38,930 nt of DNA from Candidatus Saccharimonadota bacterium (GCA_016187125.1 JACPKF010000001.1:1-38930), one strand, 5' to 3'. Positions 1 to 8,898 are shown, counted from the first letter of the stretch. A program made the numbers and translations. The notes: a model not told the origin generated them from the letters alone.

Positions 1-399
1 AATAACCCCGTCAGCCACAGCATAGATTGGCGGGTAGTTGCTGTGAGCCGTACCGCCGCGCGGCCATTTCTTGTACATGTCTTCAAAATTGACATGGCCG
101 CCGGTGTGCGGCGTGATAGCCCGTTTACCTTTATAGGGATGGCCACTGCCAATGACGTCGAAGTCGACTATGAATTGGTCAGTCGGATGGCTTTTAAAGT
201 AAGAGATATCCGGCAGAGCTGCCAGCGGATCGGATGGTTTAGTTGACGGCTGCTTAGCAACAGAAGAACTGGTGGCCAGACTGGCCGGCGATTTTTTATG
301 GTCCAAGACTTTCCAACCGGCCAGGCCGATGGTGCTGATGACTAAAACCAGCAAAAGGAGTACGCCCAAATGAGCCAAGCCTTTTTGTTGCATAAGCAT
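1..399 (-). CDS. N-terminal part (truncated by window edge) of a membrane-anchored, M23/LytM-like secreted protein
   Basis: Manual minus-strand translation gives MLMQQKGLAHLGVLLLLVLVISTIGLAGWKVLDHKKSP...AITPHTGGHVNFEDMYKKWPRGGTAHSNYPPIYAVADGVI, open to base 1 (133 codons). Missing from the ORF track because it has no stop in the window. M23 assignment is weak. Confidence 0.7.
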   Translation of the reverse strand, partial: MLMQQKGLAHLGVLLLLVLVISTIGLAGWKVLDHKKSPASLATSSSVAKQPSTKPSDPLAALPDISYFKSHPTDQFIVDFDVIGSGHPYKGKRAITPHTGGHVNFEDMYKKWPRGGTAHSNYPPIYAVADGVI

Positions 400-557
400 A
401 AGCTTATTGTACTCCGTATTTCAGATGTTTACCGTGTAGTGAATCCGCCGGCTAACGGACCTACTACGGCGGCTTGCCCGCTCCGCCCATTGGCTGCAAT
501 TACAGCTATCTTCGTAGGCTTAGTGTGGTCCACTTTTGGGGTTCGGTGAGAAAAAAT

Positions 558-791
558 CTACTTTGTTTTGCGGAGGATTTTTAAGTATGTCATATTGTCG
601 ATTCCTAGACTTCGCAGTGTATTTTTTATAATAAATACTGGTACGGGATCGTAGGTGGGTAATATTATTGGCCGATTCAGGCCTTCCTTCCAATAAACTC
701 TGTGGCTGGACTCTTGTCTAATAAATTTGCAACCTACAGCAAACAAGAACTTCTCGAATCTCCTCCATTTTATCGGAGCAATTCGAGACAT
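558..791 (-). CDS. hicA: HicA-like mRNA interferase toxin
   Basis: 77 aa, dsRBD-like HicA pattern (KWRRFEKFLFAVGCKFIRQESSHRVYWKEG...IPTYDPVPVFIIKNTLRSLGID); 5 bp downstream of a HicB-like gene. Confidence 0.75.
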   Translation of the reverse strand: MSRIAPIKWRRFEKFLFAVGCKFIRQESSHRVYWKEGLNRPIILPTYDPVPVFIIKNTLRSLGIDNMTYLKILRKTK

Positions 792-796
792 TTAAT

Positions 797-1081
797 CTAC
801 GCTGGCACAGCCACTCTTGTAGTAGTGTGTTCAACTTCTACGGGTGGTTGCCATTTCTTGCTCTTAAGTTTTTCCCACCCTAACGAAAGCAAGGCGTCTT
901 CTGTCGTCCCGTGCTTTTCTGTTTCTTCAAAAAAGATCTGAACCAGTTCGTCAAAGTTTTTCTTTGCCTCTGTCGCTGACTTACCAGCAGTAGAAATATC
1001 TAAAGCAGGGCTAAAGGCAATATATGTCTTACCTTCCCTAAAAATGGATAAGCTTAGCTTCACTTCAGTTATTTTTGTCAT
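797..1081 (-). CDS. hicB: HicB-like antitoxin
   Basis: 94 aa; HicB-type fold pattern (SIFREGKTYIAFSPALDISTAGKSATEAKKNFDELVQIFFEE); immediately upstream of the HicA-like gene. Confidence 0.7.
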   Translation of the reverse strand: MTKITEVKLSLSIFREGKTYIAFSPALDISTAGKSATEAKKNFDELVQIFFEETEKHGTTEDALLSLGWEKLKSKKWQPPVEVEHTTTRVAVPA

Positions 1082-1248
1082 ATGCTTATTATAGCTCTTA
1101 AAGACTCACCCTAAAAGCGCTTCAGCTTATTTTTCCTGCCGTGTAATTCCGCCTCAGGCGGATACTGCCGCGGCCAGGTACTCGGATTTTTCCGTCGGCT
1201 TGCATAAGTTCTCTAGTTCTGCAGAACATTGGAACTTGGGGGGGGTGA

Positions 1249-1362
1249 GGGTTGGTGAGAGAAGTCAGTTTTACTTTGTGAAATGGACAAACCTATCTTC
1301 TTTTTCAAAGAAGCAAAAATTTTGACACTTTGGACCGCCAAAGTGTCGCAAAACTCCCGGGC
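1249..1362. repeat. Intergenic direct repeat, copy 1 (contains 10-bp-stem hairpin 1324-1347)
   Basis: gggttggtgagagaagtcagttttactttgtgaaatggacaaac(c/t)tatcttctttttcaa...agaagcaaaaattttgacactttgg(a/g)ccgccaaagtgtcgcaaaactcccgggc, shared with 2352-2504. Confidence 0.9.
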
Positions 1363-1520
1363 GCGTCAGAAAGGCAGATTGAACCAGGCTTGGCTCGAAC
1401 CGCGCCGAAACAACGACAAGCGGTCCCTCACTATATAAACGGAGGTTCGGGACACAGTTTCGACTGGATTCAGTCCTCGCTCAACCTAGATTCATCTGTT
1501 TCTGTCGATACCCGGATCCA

Positions 1521-2075
1521 TCAAGTAGTTTTTATAAACTGTTTAATATCCGCTGCAGCTAATACTCTTGATAAAGAACAGTTTTTAATCAGCCCATAGC
1601 TGGGCTGGCTAGAGAATCCGATGTATTCAACTTTCTTGCCTGTCTTTTGTACATAATTAATAGCCGGAATTAGGTCGGTGTCTGACGAAATTAAAATTGC
1701 GCTATCGTATTTATCCTCACAAGCACCCACAACTAGGTCTGTGGCTATACGGACATCAACTCCCTTTTCGTGGAATACGCCGCCACTTTGCATCAAGTAT
1801 CCATGAATGGTGATGAACTTTTGGTCTTTTGACCTAAGATGAGAGAATAATTTTTGCTGATCTTTACGTAATTGTTGCCCTTTGTTATCACTAGGCTTCG
1901 CCCGGACAACTCCTACATAATAGTTTCGGCTTGTAATTCTTCTACCATTTGCCAGCCACTTCGCAAGTCCGCCAAAATCAAACTGCGTTACTTTATATTT
2001 TGGAAGTTGAAGGTTCTTAAGACTAAAGTACAGGTTGCTCCCGTCGACGAGTATCAATACTCTCTCTTTACTCAT
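1521..2075 (-). CDS. NYN-domain (LabA/DUF88-like) putative RNase
   Basis: 185 codons from ATG at 2075: MSKERVLILVDGSNLYFSLKNLQ...KGVDVRIATDLVVGACEDKYDSAILISSDTDLIPAINYVQKTGKKVEYIGF; PIN/NYN acidic motifs (VDGSNL, KGVDV, SSDTDL). Confidence 0.85.
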   Translation of the reverse strand: MSKERVLILVDGSNLYFSLKNLQLPKYKVTQFDFGGLAKWLANGRRITSRNYYVGVVRAKPSDNKGQQLRKDQQKLFSHLRSKDQKFITIHGYLMQSGGVFHEKGVDVRIATDLVVGACEDKYDSAILISSDTDLIPAINYVQKTGKKVEYIGFSSQPSYGLIKNCSLSRVLAAADIKQFIKTT

Positions 2076-2351
2076 AGATAATACTCTATCAAATAATACA
2101 AAAACCCGCCGTACTTGCGTAGGGCGGGTGGTTTTAGCAATTATTATATTATACCTTATTGACAAGAGTGTCAATACATTTATTAAGTTTTCTTTAACCT
2201 GAGCCGTGTCGAAGGTCGACTCCGAACCTAACTACTACTACCAGCTACTATCTACTATGAGTTCAGGTACTGAACTTCACACCCAGCGTTTATAAAAAGT
2301 GTTATTTTTGCTTTGCCCCGTTAAATCCCCTCCGGGGCGTATTTATATGGG

Positions 2352-2504
2352 GGGTTGGTGAGAGAAGTCAGTTTTACTTTGTGAAATGGACAAACTTATC
2401 TTCTTTTTCAAGCCTACTCCGCCGAATTGGCCTTGGCTACGAAGGCCGGAAGAAGCAAAAATTTTGACACTTTGGGCCGCCAAAGTGTCGCAAAACTCCC
2501 GGGC
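2352..2504. repeat. Intergenic direct repeat, copy 2, with a 39-nt insert that carries its own hairpin
   Basis: Matches 1249-1362 except for the insert gcctactccgccgaattggccttggctacgaaggccgga after ctttttcaa; the insert contains GGCCTT-ggctacg-AAGGCC. Confidence 0.9.
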
Positions 2505-2642
2505 TGCGTTAAAACTGGAGCGTTTTCTCTCGCCGCAAAGTGGGCCAAGCCGAGCTCCTCATTTCATTCGTCAAACATGCGTTTGGCCGTCATCTTTGCG
2601 GCTTCGTTCGAACTTCTGTTTTATCCGATGTCCGGATTATTG

Positions 2643-3869
2643 TTATTGCTGTCTGCTAAGCATTGATGCTATCAGATCGCTTACTGGGCTCGCCGATTCT
2701 TTTTTGCTCAAATGTCCATTTGGCTTCATCTCAAACATAGATTGGGCTGCCACTGTTAATAGTATGTTCTTATACCCGGGTCCAATTTTTGTCTCGTCTA
2801 ACAGAATAATACCTTGGACTGTCTTACTGACAATAGATCTAAACAAGGTTTGGTCGTATAAATTCGCATATATTCTATAATTTTTATTTGCGCTTACATA
2901 CAAAGTGCCGAAGAAAACCACAGCAACGATTTTCAGTGTCAATATTTCAGCCAAGTTATCTCTTAATGTCCACTTAAAAACAAAGGTACTTAGAACAATA
3001 TCAACTACTTCAAAGACTACGAATAGAATTAACCATATATTTTTCCAAAGCTTGTAGTGTCTCATTTGAGAAAAATAATTTTCTCTGGCTTCAAGGACGT
3101 TTCTCGTTAGATATCGGGCCGGTTTTTTTAGGATATTCAAAAAAACAACTATCGGTAGAAAGAGGAAATCGAGCGGGTATGGGATTTTCGACAATAGTGT
3201 TTTGATCTGAATAGAACTATTATTGGATTTCGCCTTATCAGATGTTGTGTCTATCAGACGGTCATAATACCCCTGCCATTCCTCCAGGCCCCTTGCCTGG
3301 GTAATCTTTTGGACTTCACTTTCAGTTAGCTTCTCGATTTCAGATTTAGCAGAAGAGAGGAGCGTATTAAATCTGTTTTTTGTGGAATTAAAAACTCTGT
3401 TTTTTTCGAGTTCCTTTGTCGACGCAAAGTATGCGACAGTCACCGCGTTACCAAAGAAGTTGTTACTAAATTCTCTCAGCCATGTGTCTGTGAATTGCTG
3501 GGCATGACTAGCAATTTCATTTTCATTCGACCCAAAAGGCGGAAGCGATATAAAGTTATTTGTTTGCTCTTGACCTTTTAACCATTTCATGGCTTCTAGA
3601 TAGAATGTGTGGATGCTGCCTATCCTGTCCGTAAGTCCATCCTCTACGACTTTTTCAATTGAACGTCCAATGTCCCATAGTCTCAATAAAGCATCTGCGA
3701 ATTGAGAGTCATCGACTTTCAACCCCAAAGACCTAAAGTCTACAATTAGATAATTTGAGTCATCAATGACCTCAACCGAATCTATCGAGACGTAGTCGTT
3801 GGTTTGCGTCATAGAATAAGCGTGAATTAAAAGTAATAATGTTGCAAATGTTTTATTTACATTGTCCAA
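2643..3869 (-). CDS. Hypothetical membrane protein associated with the R-M operon
   Basis: 408-aa ORF (TTG start at 3869; ATG alternative at 3812); hydrophobic segments in the C-terminal half; 15 bp downstream of the nuclease gene, same strand. Confidence 0.7.
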   Translation of the reverse strand: MDNVNKTFATLLLLIHAYSMTQTNDYVSIDSVEVIDDSNYLIVDFRSLGLKVDDSQFADALLRLWDIGRSIEKVVEDGLTDRIGSIHTFYLEAMKWLKGQEQTNNFISLPPFGSNENEIASHAQQFTDTWLREFSNNFFGNAVTVAYFASTKELEKNRVFNSTKNRFNTLLSSAKSEIEKLTESEVQKITQARGLEEWQGYYDRLIDTTSDKAKSNNSSIQIKTLLSKIPYPLDFLFLPIVVFLNILKKPARYLTRNVLEARENYFSQMRHYKLWKNIWLILFVVFEVVDIVLSTFVFKWTLRDNLAEILTLKIVAVVFFGTLYVSANKNYRIYANLYDQTLFRSIVSKTVQGIILLDETKIGPGYKNILLTVAAQSMFEMKPNGHLSKKESASPVSDLIASMLSRQQ

Positions 3870-3884
3870 TAAGGTAGTGCTTAC

Positions 3885-4256
3885 CTAGTCAACTTTTCCG
3901 TAGAAAGCAGCGGCTCCTTTTGTAATTTTTTTGTATTTCCACCCCTGTTTTTTACAATATATCTCGGCACTTTCACCCTTTAGCTTTGTGGATGTCCAGA
4001 ATAATAAAGGCAGGCCTTTTGTTTCATGAAGTTCTTTGCTCCCGTCCCGGTATTCAACTAGGAAATCAGGCCAGTAACTCCTTCTGAAGCCAAGGAGAGT
4101 GTATGGAATTTTTATACCGTGGTTCTTTGTCCAGCTTCTGACTGCTGGATCTCGTTCAAGCTCAACCATATACTGTCGTTCTAGTGCCGAATCGTATTTA
4201 TCCCAACCCTGAGGGTTTTTCTTCAGCTTAATCAATCTACCTCTTTTAGATATCAT
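3885..4256 (-). CDS. Stand-alone PDDEXK (TnsA/Type III Res-like) endonuclease
   Basis: 123 aa with ALERQYMVELERDP...SYWPDFLVEYRDGSKELHETKG (E...PD...ExK). Start codon overlaps the helicase stop (ATGA, 4253-4256). Confidence 0.75.
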   Translation of the reverse strand: MISKRGRLIKLKKNPQGWDKYDSALERQYMVELERDPAVRSWTKNHGIKIPYTLLGFRRSYWPDFLVEYRDGSKELHETKGLPLLFWTSTKLKGESAEIYCKKQGWKYKKITKGAAAFYGKVD

Positions 4257-6298
4257 CGCTTAGCTAATATTCCTTCGATTAATTCAGGTTGCAGGAATAC
4301 ATCTCTTACCTGATCAATCATGGCCCATAAGACTCGGAGTCTTTTTTCGTCCGCATCCTCTATATCTTTACCGAACAGGAATCTTTTTTGTATGTGAGCC
4401 TTAATTACCTTTATTAAATACACTTGGCGGTTATCAGGATTGCGGTCATATTCCAGCAGTGCGCTATTAGCAATAGAGTGTATTTGTTTCGCAAGCTGCT
4501 TTCGGAGTTCTTCCATATCCCAGTTTTCAGTATTTGTTTGTCTGGCAATATCGTTAACATCAATTTCCGGTAAGTTCTTATCAAGAGTTGCTAACTCTGA
4601 ATCAAGATTCAGGCTTTTAATTTGCGCGATGTCTTGGGATATATTCATCTTACGAGGATCATATTCTATCTCATCAAGGTACTCTTGCCATTCATAAATC
4701 GGCTTCACTACTCCTGGAGGTTCTGGTGTAGGCGGTAAATTGGAAAGGTCGAGTTTTTCAGCTTCTTCAAGACTTTTCTCACCCTCTTCAATTATTTCGC
4801 TAGTATCTTTTTCTGTGGGTATTTTTGCCTCATCGATGACAATATTAGCCGGGTCAAGACTGTCGGGATATGTAGTTGCTTTAAGGTTTTCCCATAGCCA
4901 TTGGTGTTTGAGGATGGGATGATCTACGACATAGAGTGATTCCCACTCCTCCTTACTCTTTCCCATCCGCCTAAGCCCCCGTCCGATTACCTGGGGACCG
5001 TAAACAGATTTCTTTTCTCCATTAACTTCTTTATAGCTAAATTTTCTGAATAGTAACTCCACAGCGATATTTCTTACGTCCCAGCCTTCACGTAGCATTA
5101 AAACCGAAATTACTGCATCAAACTCGGGGTGCGGGTTTTTATTTAGAGTTTTAGCCTTCTCAACCTCTTCATCATCTTGCTCGTTGTGTACCAAGATAAA
5201 TTTGTTTACGTCGTAGCCGGGTCCTAACTTTTCTAGTTCTCGAGCTATATTTTCTGCATCCTTAATGGACAAAGCTATGATAAAAAGCAAAGGTTTAAAT
5301 CTTGGCCGTCCGTCTTTGCCTCGTGGTACAGCCAATCGCTGTTTTTTAAGTAGTTCAAGTGCTATAGCAAGCTGCTGCCTCATTGGCTTCACGCTTGTAA
5401 TGTATCTTCTTGCTGGTATCTTACGTTTTTCTATCTCTTCCCAGGGAACTTCTTCGGCAGATATGGTTTGACCGGTTTCCAGATCCTCGTAAGTTAAATG
5501 CACTTTAGTTACATCGGGATGAAAAACCACAATTCGCTTGATTATTTTATCGCGCATGGCCTCAGCAATGCTGTAAACAAAAACCATTTCGCTGTCCGGG
5601 TGTAGGCCATCAAGACGATCAGGCGTGGCTGTCGTATCAAGCCTGAAAAATCTCTTTGGCTTGAGTTTATTAATCAGGTTGTTGTATAGCTCGGCTTTGG
5701 TGTTGTGTGCCTCATCGTTAAAGATAGCCAGTGAATCAACGTTTTCCAGGATTACTTTCCAGTTGTCGGTCTTCTCATAAATTTGCTGGATATTACCAAT
5801 CAAAATCGTAGCCGCCCGCACTCCTGCCGAGCTTTCACCTTGTTGCATAACATGCAATGAGATTCTCTCTTGCAGAGGCTTGTACGAATTAAAGAAAAAC
5901 GGGAAAACTCTATACACATACGATTCTGAGTTCGGGTCAAACTCGTCCGTTAACCGCGAACGAACTATAGTGTTGGGTGTAAGTACTAAAAACTTCGTTT
6001 GGCCGTGGACAATCATCATGTAAGCAATCATCGCTCCAATAATGGTCGTCTTGCCGCCACCGGTAACAATATTTGTCAAAACATCCTTTACACCCAAAAT
6101 CTCGAATGAGTAAACACATCGCTCAATAGCTTCAACCTGCACTTTCTTCCACTGATTTTCATTCCATAGCTCCAGGTCAGGCTTAAAATGCTTAGAATTA
6201 ATGTGCTTTAGGTAAGCAACCCCGGCATCCGGTATGCCTGCGTATGTTTTTCGCCATTCTCCAAAGTTAGCCTCGTGTTGTTTGAAGAAATATTGCAT
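4253..6298 (-). CDS. Type III restriction Res-like DEAD/DEAH helicase subunit without an obvious C-terminal nuclease
   Basis: 681 aa; Walker A TGGGKT, DEAH (IFNDEAH), TATPDR, VIGRGLRR. Confidence 0.85.
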   Translation of the reverse strand: MQYFFKQHEANFGEWRKTYAGIPDAGVAYLKHINSKHFKPDLELWNENQWKKVQVEAIERCVYSFEILGVKDVLTNIVTGGGKTTIIGAMIAYMMIVHGQTKFLVLTPNTIVRSRLTDEFDPNSESYVYRVFPFFFNSYKPLQERISLHVMQQGESSAGVRAATILIGNIQQIYEKTDNWKVILENVDSLAIFNDEAHNTKAELYNNLINKLKPKRFFRLDTTATPDRLDGLHPDSEMVFVYSIAEAMRDKIIKRIVVFHPDVTKVHLTYEDLETGQTISAEEVPWEEIEKRKIPARRYITSVKPMRQQLAIALELLKKQRLAVPRGKDGRPRFKPLLFIIALSIKDAENIARELEKLGPGYDVNKFILVHNEQDDEEVEKAKTLNKNPHPEFDAVISVLMLREGWDVRNIAVELLFRKFSYKEVNGEKKSVYGPQVIGRGLRRMGKSKEEWESLYVVDHPILKHQWLWENLKATTYPDSLDPANIVIDEAKIPTEKDTSEIIEEGEKSLEEAEKLDLSNLPPTPEPPGVVKPIYEWQEYLDEIEYDPRKMNISQDIAQIKSLNLDSELATLDKNLPEIDVNDIARQTNTENWDMEELRKQLAKQIHSIANSALLEYDRNPDNRQVYLIKVIKAHIQKRFLFGKDIEDADEKRLRVLWAMIDQVRDVFLQPELIEGILAKR

Positions 6299-6299
6299 T

Positions 6300-8390
6300 T
6301 TAGTTTACTACTACCTTCATATCCATAATCGTTTCACCGGCTAAGTTGTCCTGTACCTTACAGGCAACGATATATTCACCTGATTTCTCGAATTTATACT
6401 TTGCGGCTAAGGCTGCCTCGAAAATTTCACCTCGTTTAGAATCTCTTTTCTTCTCGCGTGATAGTACATAATTTTTATCTGAGGCAAAATGTCCCTCTTG
6501 ATAATCGAAATCCCATTGGCAGTTTACTAGCCAACCATTTTCGTTGGTTGATATCGCATCGACTGCCTCAAACTCGTATTCAAGCTTACTTGTCCTTTTA
6601 GCTTTTATGGCACCGATACCTGGTGGCTTAGAGAATCGCAGAAATAATTCGGCTTCCTCAACACCCGGCATTCTCTGCAGGATTCGTTTCCTGAATTCTT
6701 TAGAGTCCAGAGGAATCGCCTCAATGTCGAGAGGTAGGTTGTTTTTTTCGGAATATTTTTTTAGGATGTCGATATATTTTAAAGCCTCCCTAGAAAATCG
6801 CCAAGCAATAATTTTAGCCCGTACCATTTTGTTAGGCTCTAACTTAACCTTTATGGCATCAAAAAACTTCTGTATGTCCTTCGGGTCAATTGACTCATTC
6901 GGGTCGGCTGGTCCAATGTATAAGGGTTCCTGCTGAGCAGGAGGCTTGAAACCGTGAATAAAAGATTCTCCTGTATTACGGCTCGCTCCATAGGCTGTAA
7001 GCACAAAATTAATAAACTCTTCGTGGTCTAGGTTTGCAAACTTTTCTACTGGGTAAACTCCAAGGTAGCTAACCTCAATATTGGGTACTTTCTCAGTAAT
7101 GCCTTCTGTTTGTAGTCCCATTTGAAAAGACTCTTCTTTAGCAGAAATGTTGCTTTCTACCCCGCTCATTTTCTCCCCAAGTTTGATCAGTCTATCTAGG
7201 GTCACTGAAACCGCCACCCTGGAAGAATCAACCCCAATAAAATGGCGATTAAGTCTTTGAGCTACAGCTGTAGTAGTGCCACCACCAATAAAGAAATCTG
7301 CAATAATATCACCCTCACTTGAGGACATTTTTATTATCCGTTCGACAATTGATTCTGGTTTTTGGGTAGGATATCCAATCGATTCGCTATGCCATGAGTT
7401 TATAGATTGAAGTTCTTTTTCTATCCAAAGACTTTGTACTGGTACTCCTGGCATTTCATCCATATATTGTTTCAGTCGCGGTATACCGTTTTTTGTATAG
7501 AAAAGCTTACCTTGCTTATCGAGCTTTTCCATATTATCTCGTGTGTATCGCCAATTACGAGTGATACCTTTCCACTCATATCGAGGACCTCGACCCCCGG
7601 GAGCGCTGCAATCCCTCGAAAGCCATTTTCTACCGTCTGGATCAGAGTAACGGTAGTAATTCTCTATGTAATCGGCATCATAATTTGTGTATTCTGGATT
7701 CCACTTCCATTGATTCGACTTCGAGTAAAAATGAATTGTGTCATGAATATTACCGAGAGAACCGCTATCACTGTGAGCTGTGCTTCTTTTCCAGATTATC
7801 TCTGAGCGATAATTTTCATACCCAAAAATCTTATCTAGCTCGGCCTTTATATAATGGCTTGCGTGCCAGTCGCAATGGACATAAATACTACCAGTTTTCT
7901 TGAGCACACGTCGCATCTCCCAAAGTCTTGCATTTAACCAAATTAAATAGCTGGTTATGCCGCCCTCCCAGATATCCTCAAAAGTGCGAACTTCATTCGT
8001 GTCTCCCCAAATCACGTTATAATTTCGCCCACTAAAAAAAGGCGGATCTATATAAATCAAATCTATTGATTCACTTTTCAGCGTCCTTAGAACCTCGAGA
8101 TTATCTCCTAGGTATAGTCTGTTTGCTGGAGAGTCGGGATCATTAAAAATAACCGTATCGCCGTGATTTTTAGGGTGAAGGGAAGGAATGTTTATGTAAG
8201 GGAAAACTCTGTCAAATGCTTTATGGTCATCGTAACCCAGCGGAGGATTAGCCGGATCAGGTAGGTTATGAAGTCGTTGACGGATTTTAGAAGAAACAGA
8301 AGTAACAGTTTTTTGATCCGGTCTTAGCTGCTGCTCGGATTCTTTTTGGATTTTTTCTAATTCTTCAACTGTATAGCTATCTTCCGCCAT
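6300..8390 (-). CDS. Type III-like (beta-class) DNA methyltransferase Mod
   Basis: 696 aa; DPPFFSGRNY before DFFIGGGTTTAVAQRLNRHFIGVD; next to the Res-like helicase. Confidence 0.87.
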   Translation of the reverse strand: MAEDSYTVEELEKIQKESEQQLRPDQKTVTSVSSKIRQRLHNLPDPANPPLGYDDHKAFDRVFPYINIPSLHPKNHGDTVIFNDPDSPANRLYLGDNLEVLRTLKSESIDLIYIDPPFFSGRNYNVIWGDTNEVRTFEDIWEGGITSYLIWLNARLWEMRRVLKKTGSIYVHCDWHASHYIKAELDKIFGYENYRSEIIWKRSTAHSDSGSLGNIHDTIHFYSKSNQWKWNPEYTNYDADYIENYYRYSDPDGRKWLSRDCSAPGGRGPRYEWKGITRNWRYTRDNMEKLDKQGKLFYTKNGIPRLKQYMDEMPGVPVQSLWIEKELQSINSWHSESIGYPTQKPESIVERIIKMSSSEGDIIADFFIGGGTTTAVAQRLNRHFIGVDSSRVAVSVTLDRLIKLGEKMSGVESNISAKEESFQMGLQTEGITEKVPNIEVSYLGVYPVEKFANLDHEEFINFVLTAYGASRNTGESFIHGFKPPAQQEPLYIGPADPNESIDPKDIQKFFDAIKVKLEPNKMVRAKIIAWRFSREALKYIDILKKYSEKNNLPLDIEAIPLDSKEFRKRILQRMPGVEEAELFLRFSKPPGIGAIKAKRTSKLEYEFEAVDAISTNENGWLVNCQWDFDYQEGHFASDKNYVLSREKKRDSKRGEIFEAALAAKYKFEKSGEYIVACKVQDNLAGETIMDMKVVVN

Positions 8391-8430
8391 TCAAAACTCC
8401 AATTTGACCCGGATGGAATCGAATTTATTT

Positions 8431-8458
8431 GAATTCGTCCGCCTAATGGGCGGAATTC
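8431..8458. repeat. GAATTC/TCCGCC...GGCGGAATTC inverted repeat (hairpin)
   Basis: gaattcgtccgcctaatgggcggaattc, near-palindromic with a short bulge, in the mod leader. Confidence 0.75.
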
Positions 8459-8472
8459 CATGGGTCTATCCT

Positions 8473-8515
8473 GTGGAACTGCCGACATATGCGGCACGGC
8501 TTTGGCCGGTTCCAC
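8473..8515. other. Perfect three-way-junction fold in the mod leader
   Basis: GTGGAAC|TGCCG-acatatg-CGGCA|CGGC-tttg-GCCG|GTTCCAC: three stems, no unpaired junction nucleotides. Confidence 0.6.
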
Positions 8516-8621
8516 CTGGGATGAGGTAATTATACCGTTCTCTGTAGCTAAAGGCTACAGATTCAAGTCCCTAGTAGATAGTCCCCAGTCCCTAGCCATA
8601 AGACCCACAGGCCCAACCGGG

Positions 8622-8640
8622 GTTATAACTTTGTTATAAC
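8622..8640. promoter_or_regulatory. Candidate operator: GTTATAAC-TTT-GTTATAAC
   Basis: Reverse complement matches 8901-8919 at 18 of 19 positions; lies between the AbrB-like gene and mod. Confidence 0.65.
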
Positions 8641-8644
8641 GGGC

Positions 8645-8863
8645 TTAGAGAAGCTGGCTTTCACTAGGCTTTTTAGGAGCCTGGCCGCGGAACTTTCGAT
8701 AGTCCTCCAACTCTTGTAAAAACTCTAGACGTTTAGCAATTTCACCGGGCGGACCAATAATAACTTCAACCCGGTCGCCTACTTTTAATCTGTGGGCGCG
8801 CATAACCGACACTGGGATCACTACGCCGTCTGAATTACCGATTCTAACTATTTTCCTTATCAT
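8645..8863 (-). CDS. SpoVT-AbrB/MazE-like DNA-binding protein
   Basis: 72 aa: MIRKIVRIGNSDGVVIPVSVMRAHRLKVGDRVEVIIGPPGEI. Confidence 0.85.
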   Translation of the reverse strand: MIRKIVRIGNSDGVVIPVSVMRAHRLKVGDRVEVIIGPPGEIAKRLEFLQELEDYRKFRGQAPKKPSESQLL

Positions 8864-8898
8864 AATTTAGCTTCCGCTCCTAAACTCCCACATGTCCT

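Noticed and set aside
2386-2880. Plus-strand 164-aa ORF
   Set aside because: Runs through the intergenic repeat and antisense of the membrane-protein gene; no family pattern.
7407-7805. Plus-strand ORFs opposite mod (7407-7805, 6544-6936)
   Set aside because: Antisense of a clear methyltransferase; no recognisable domain.
8622-8640. GTTATAAC pair as an intrinsic terminator of the AbrB-like gene
   Set aside because: AT-only stem with no U-tract, and the same site occurs upstream of the gene, which favours an operator.
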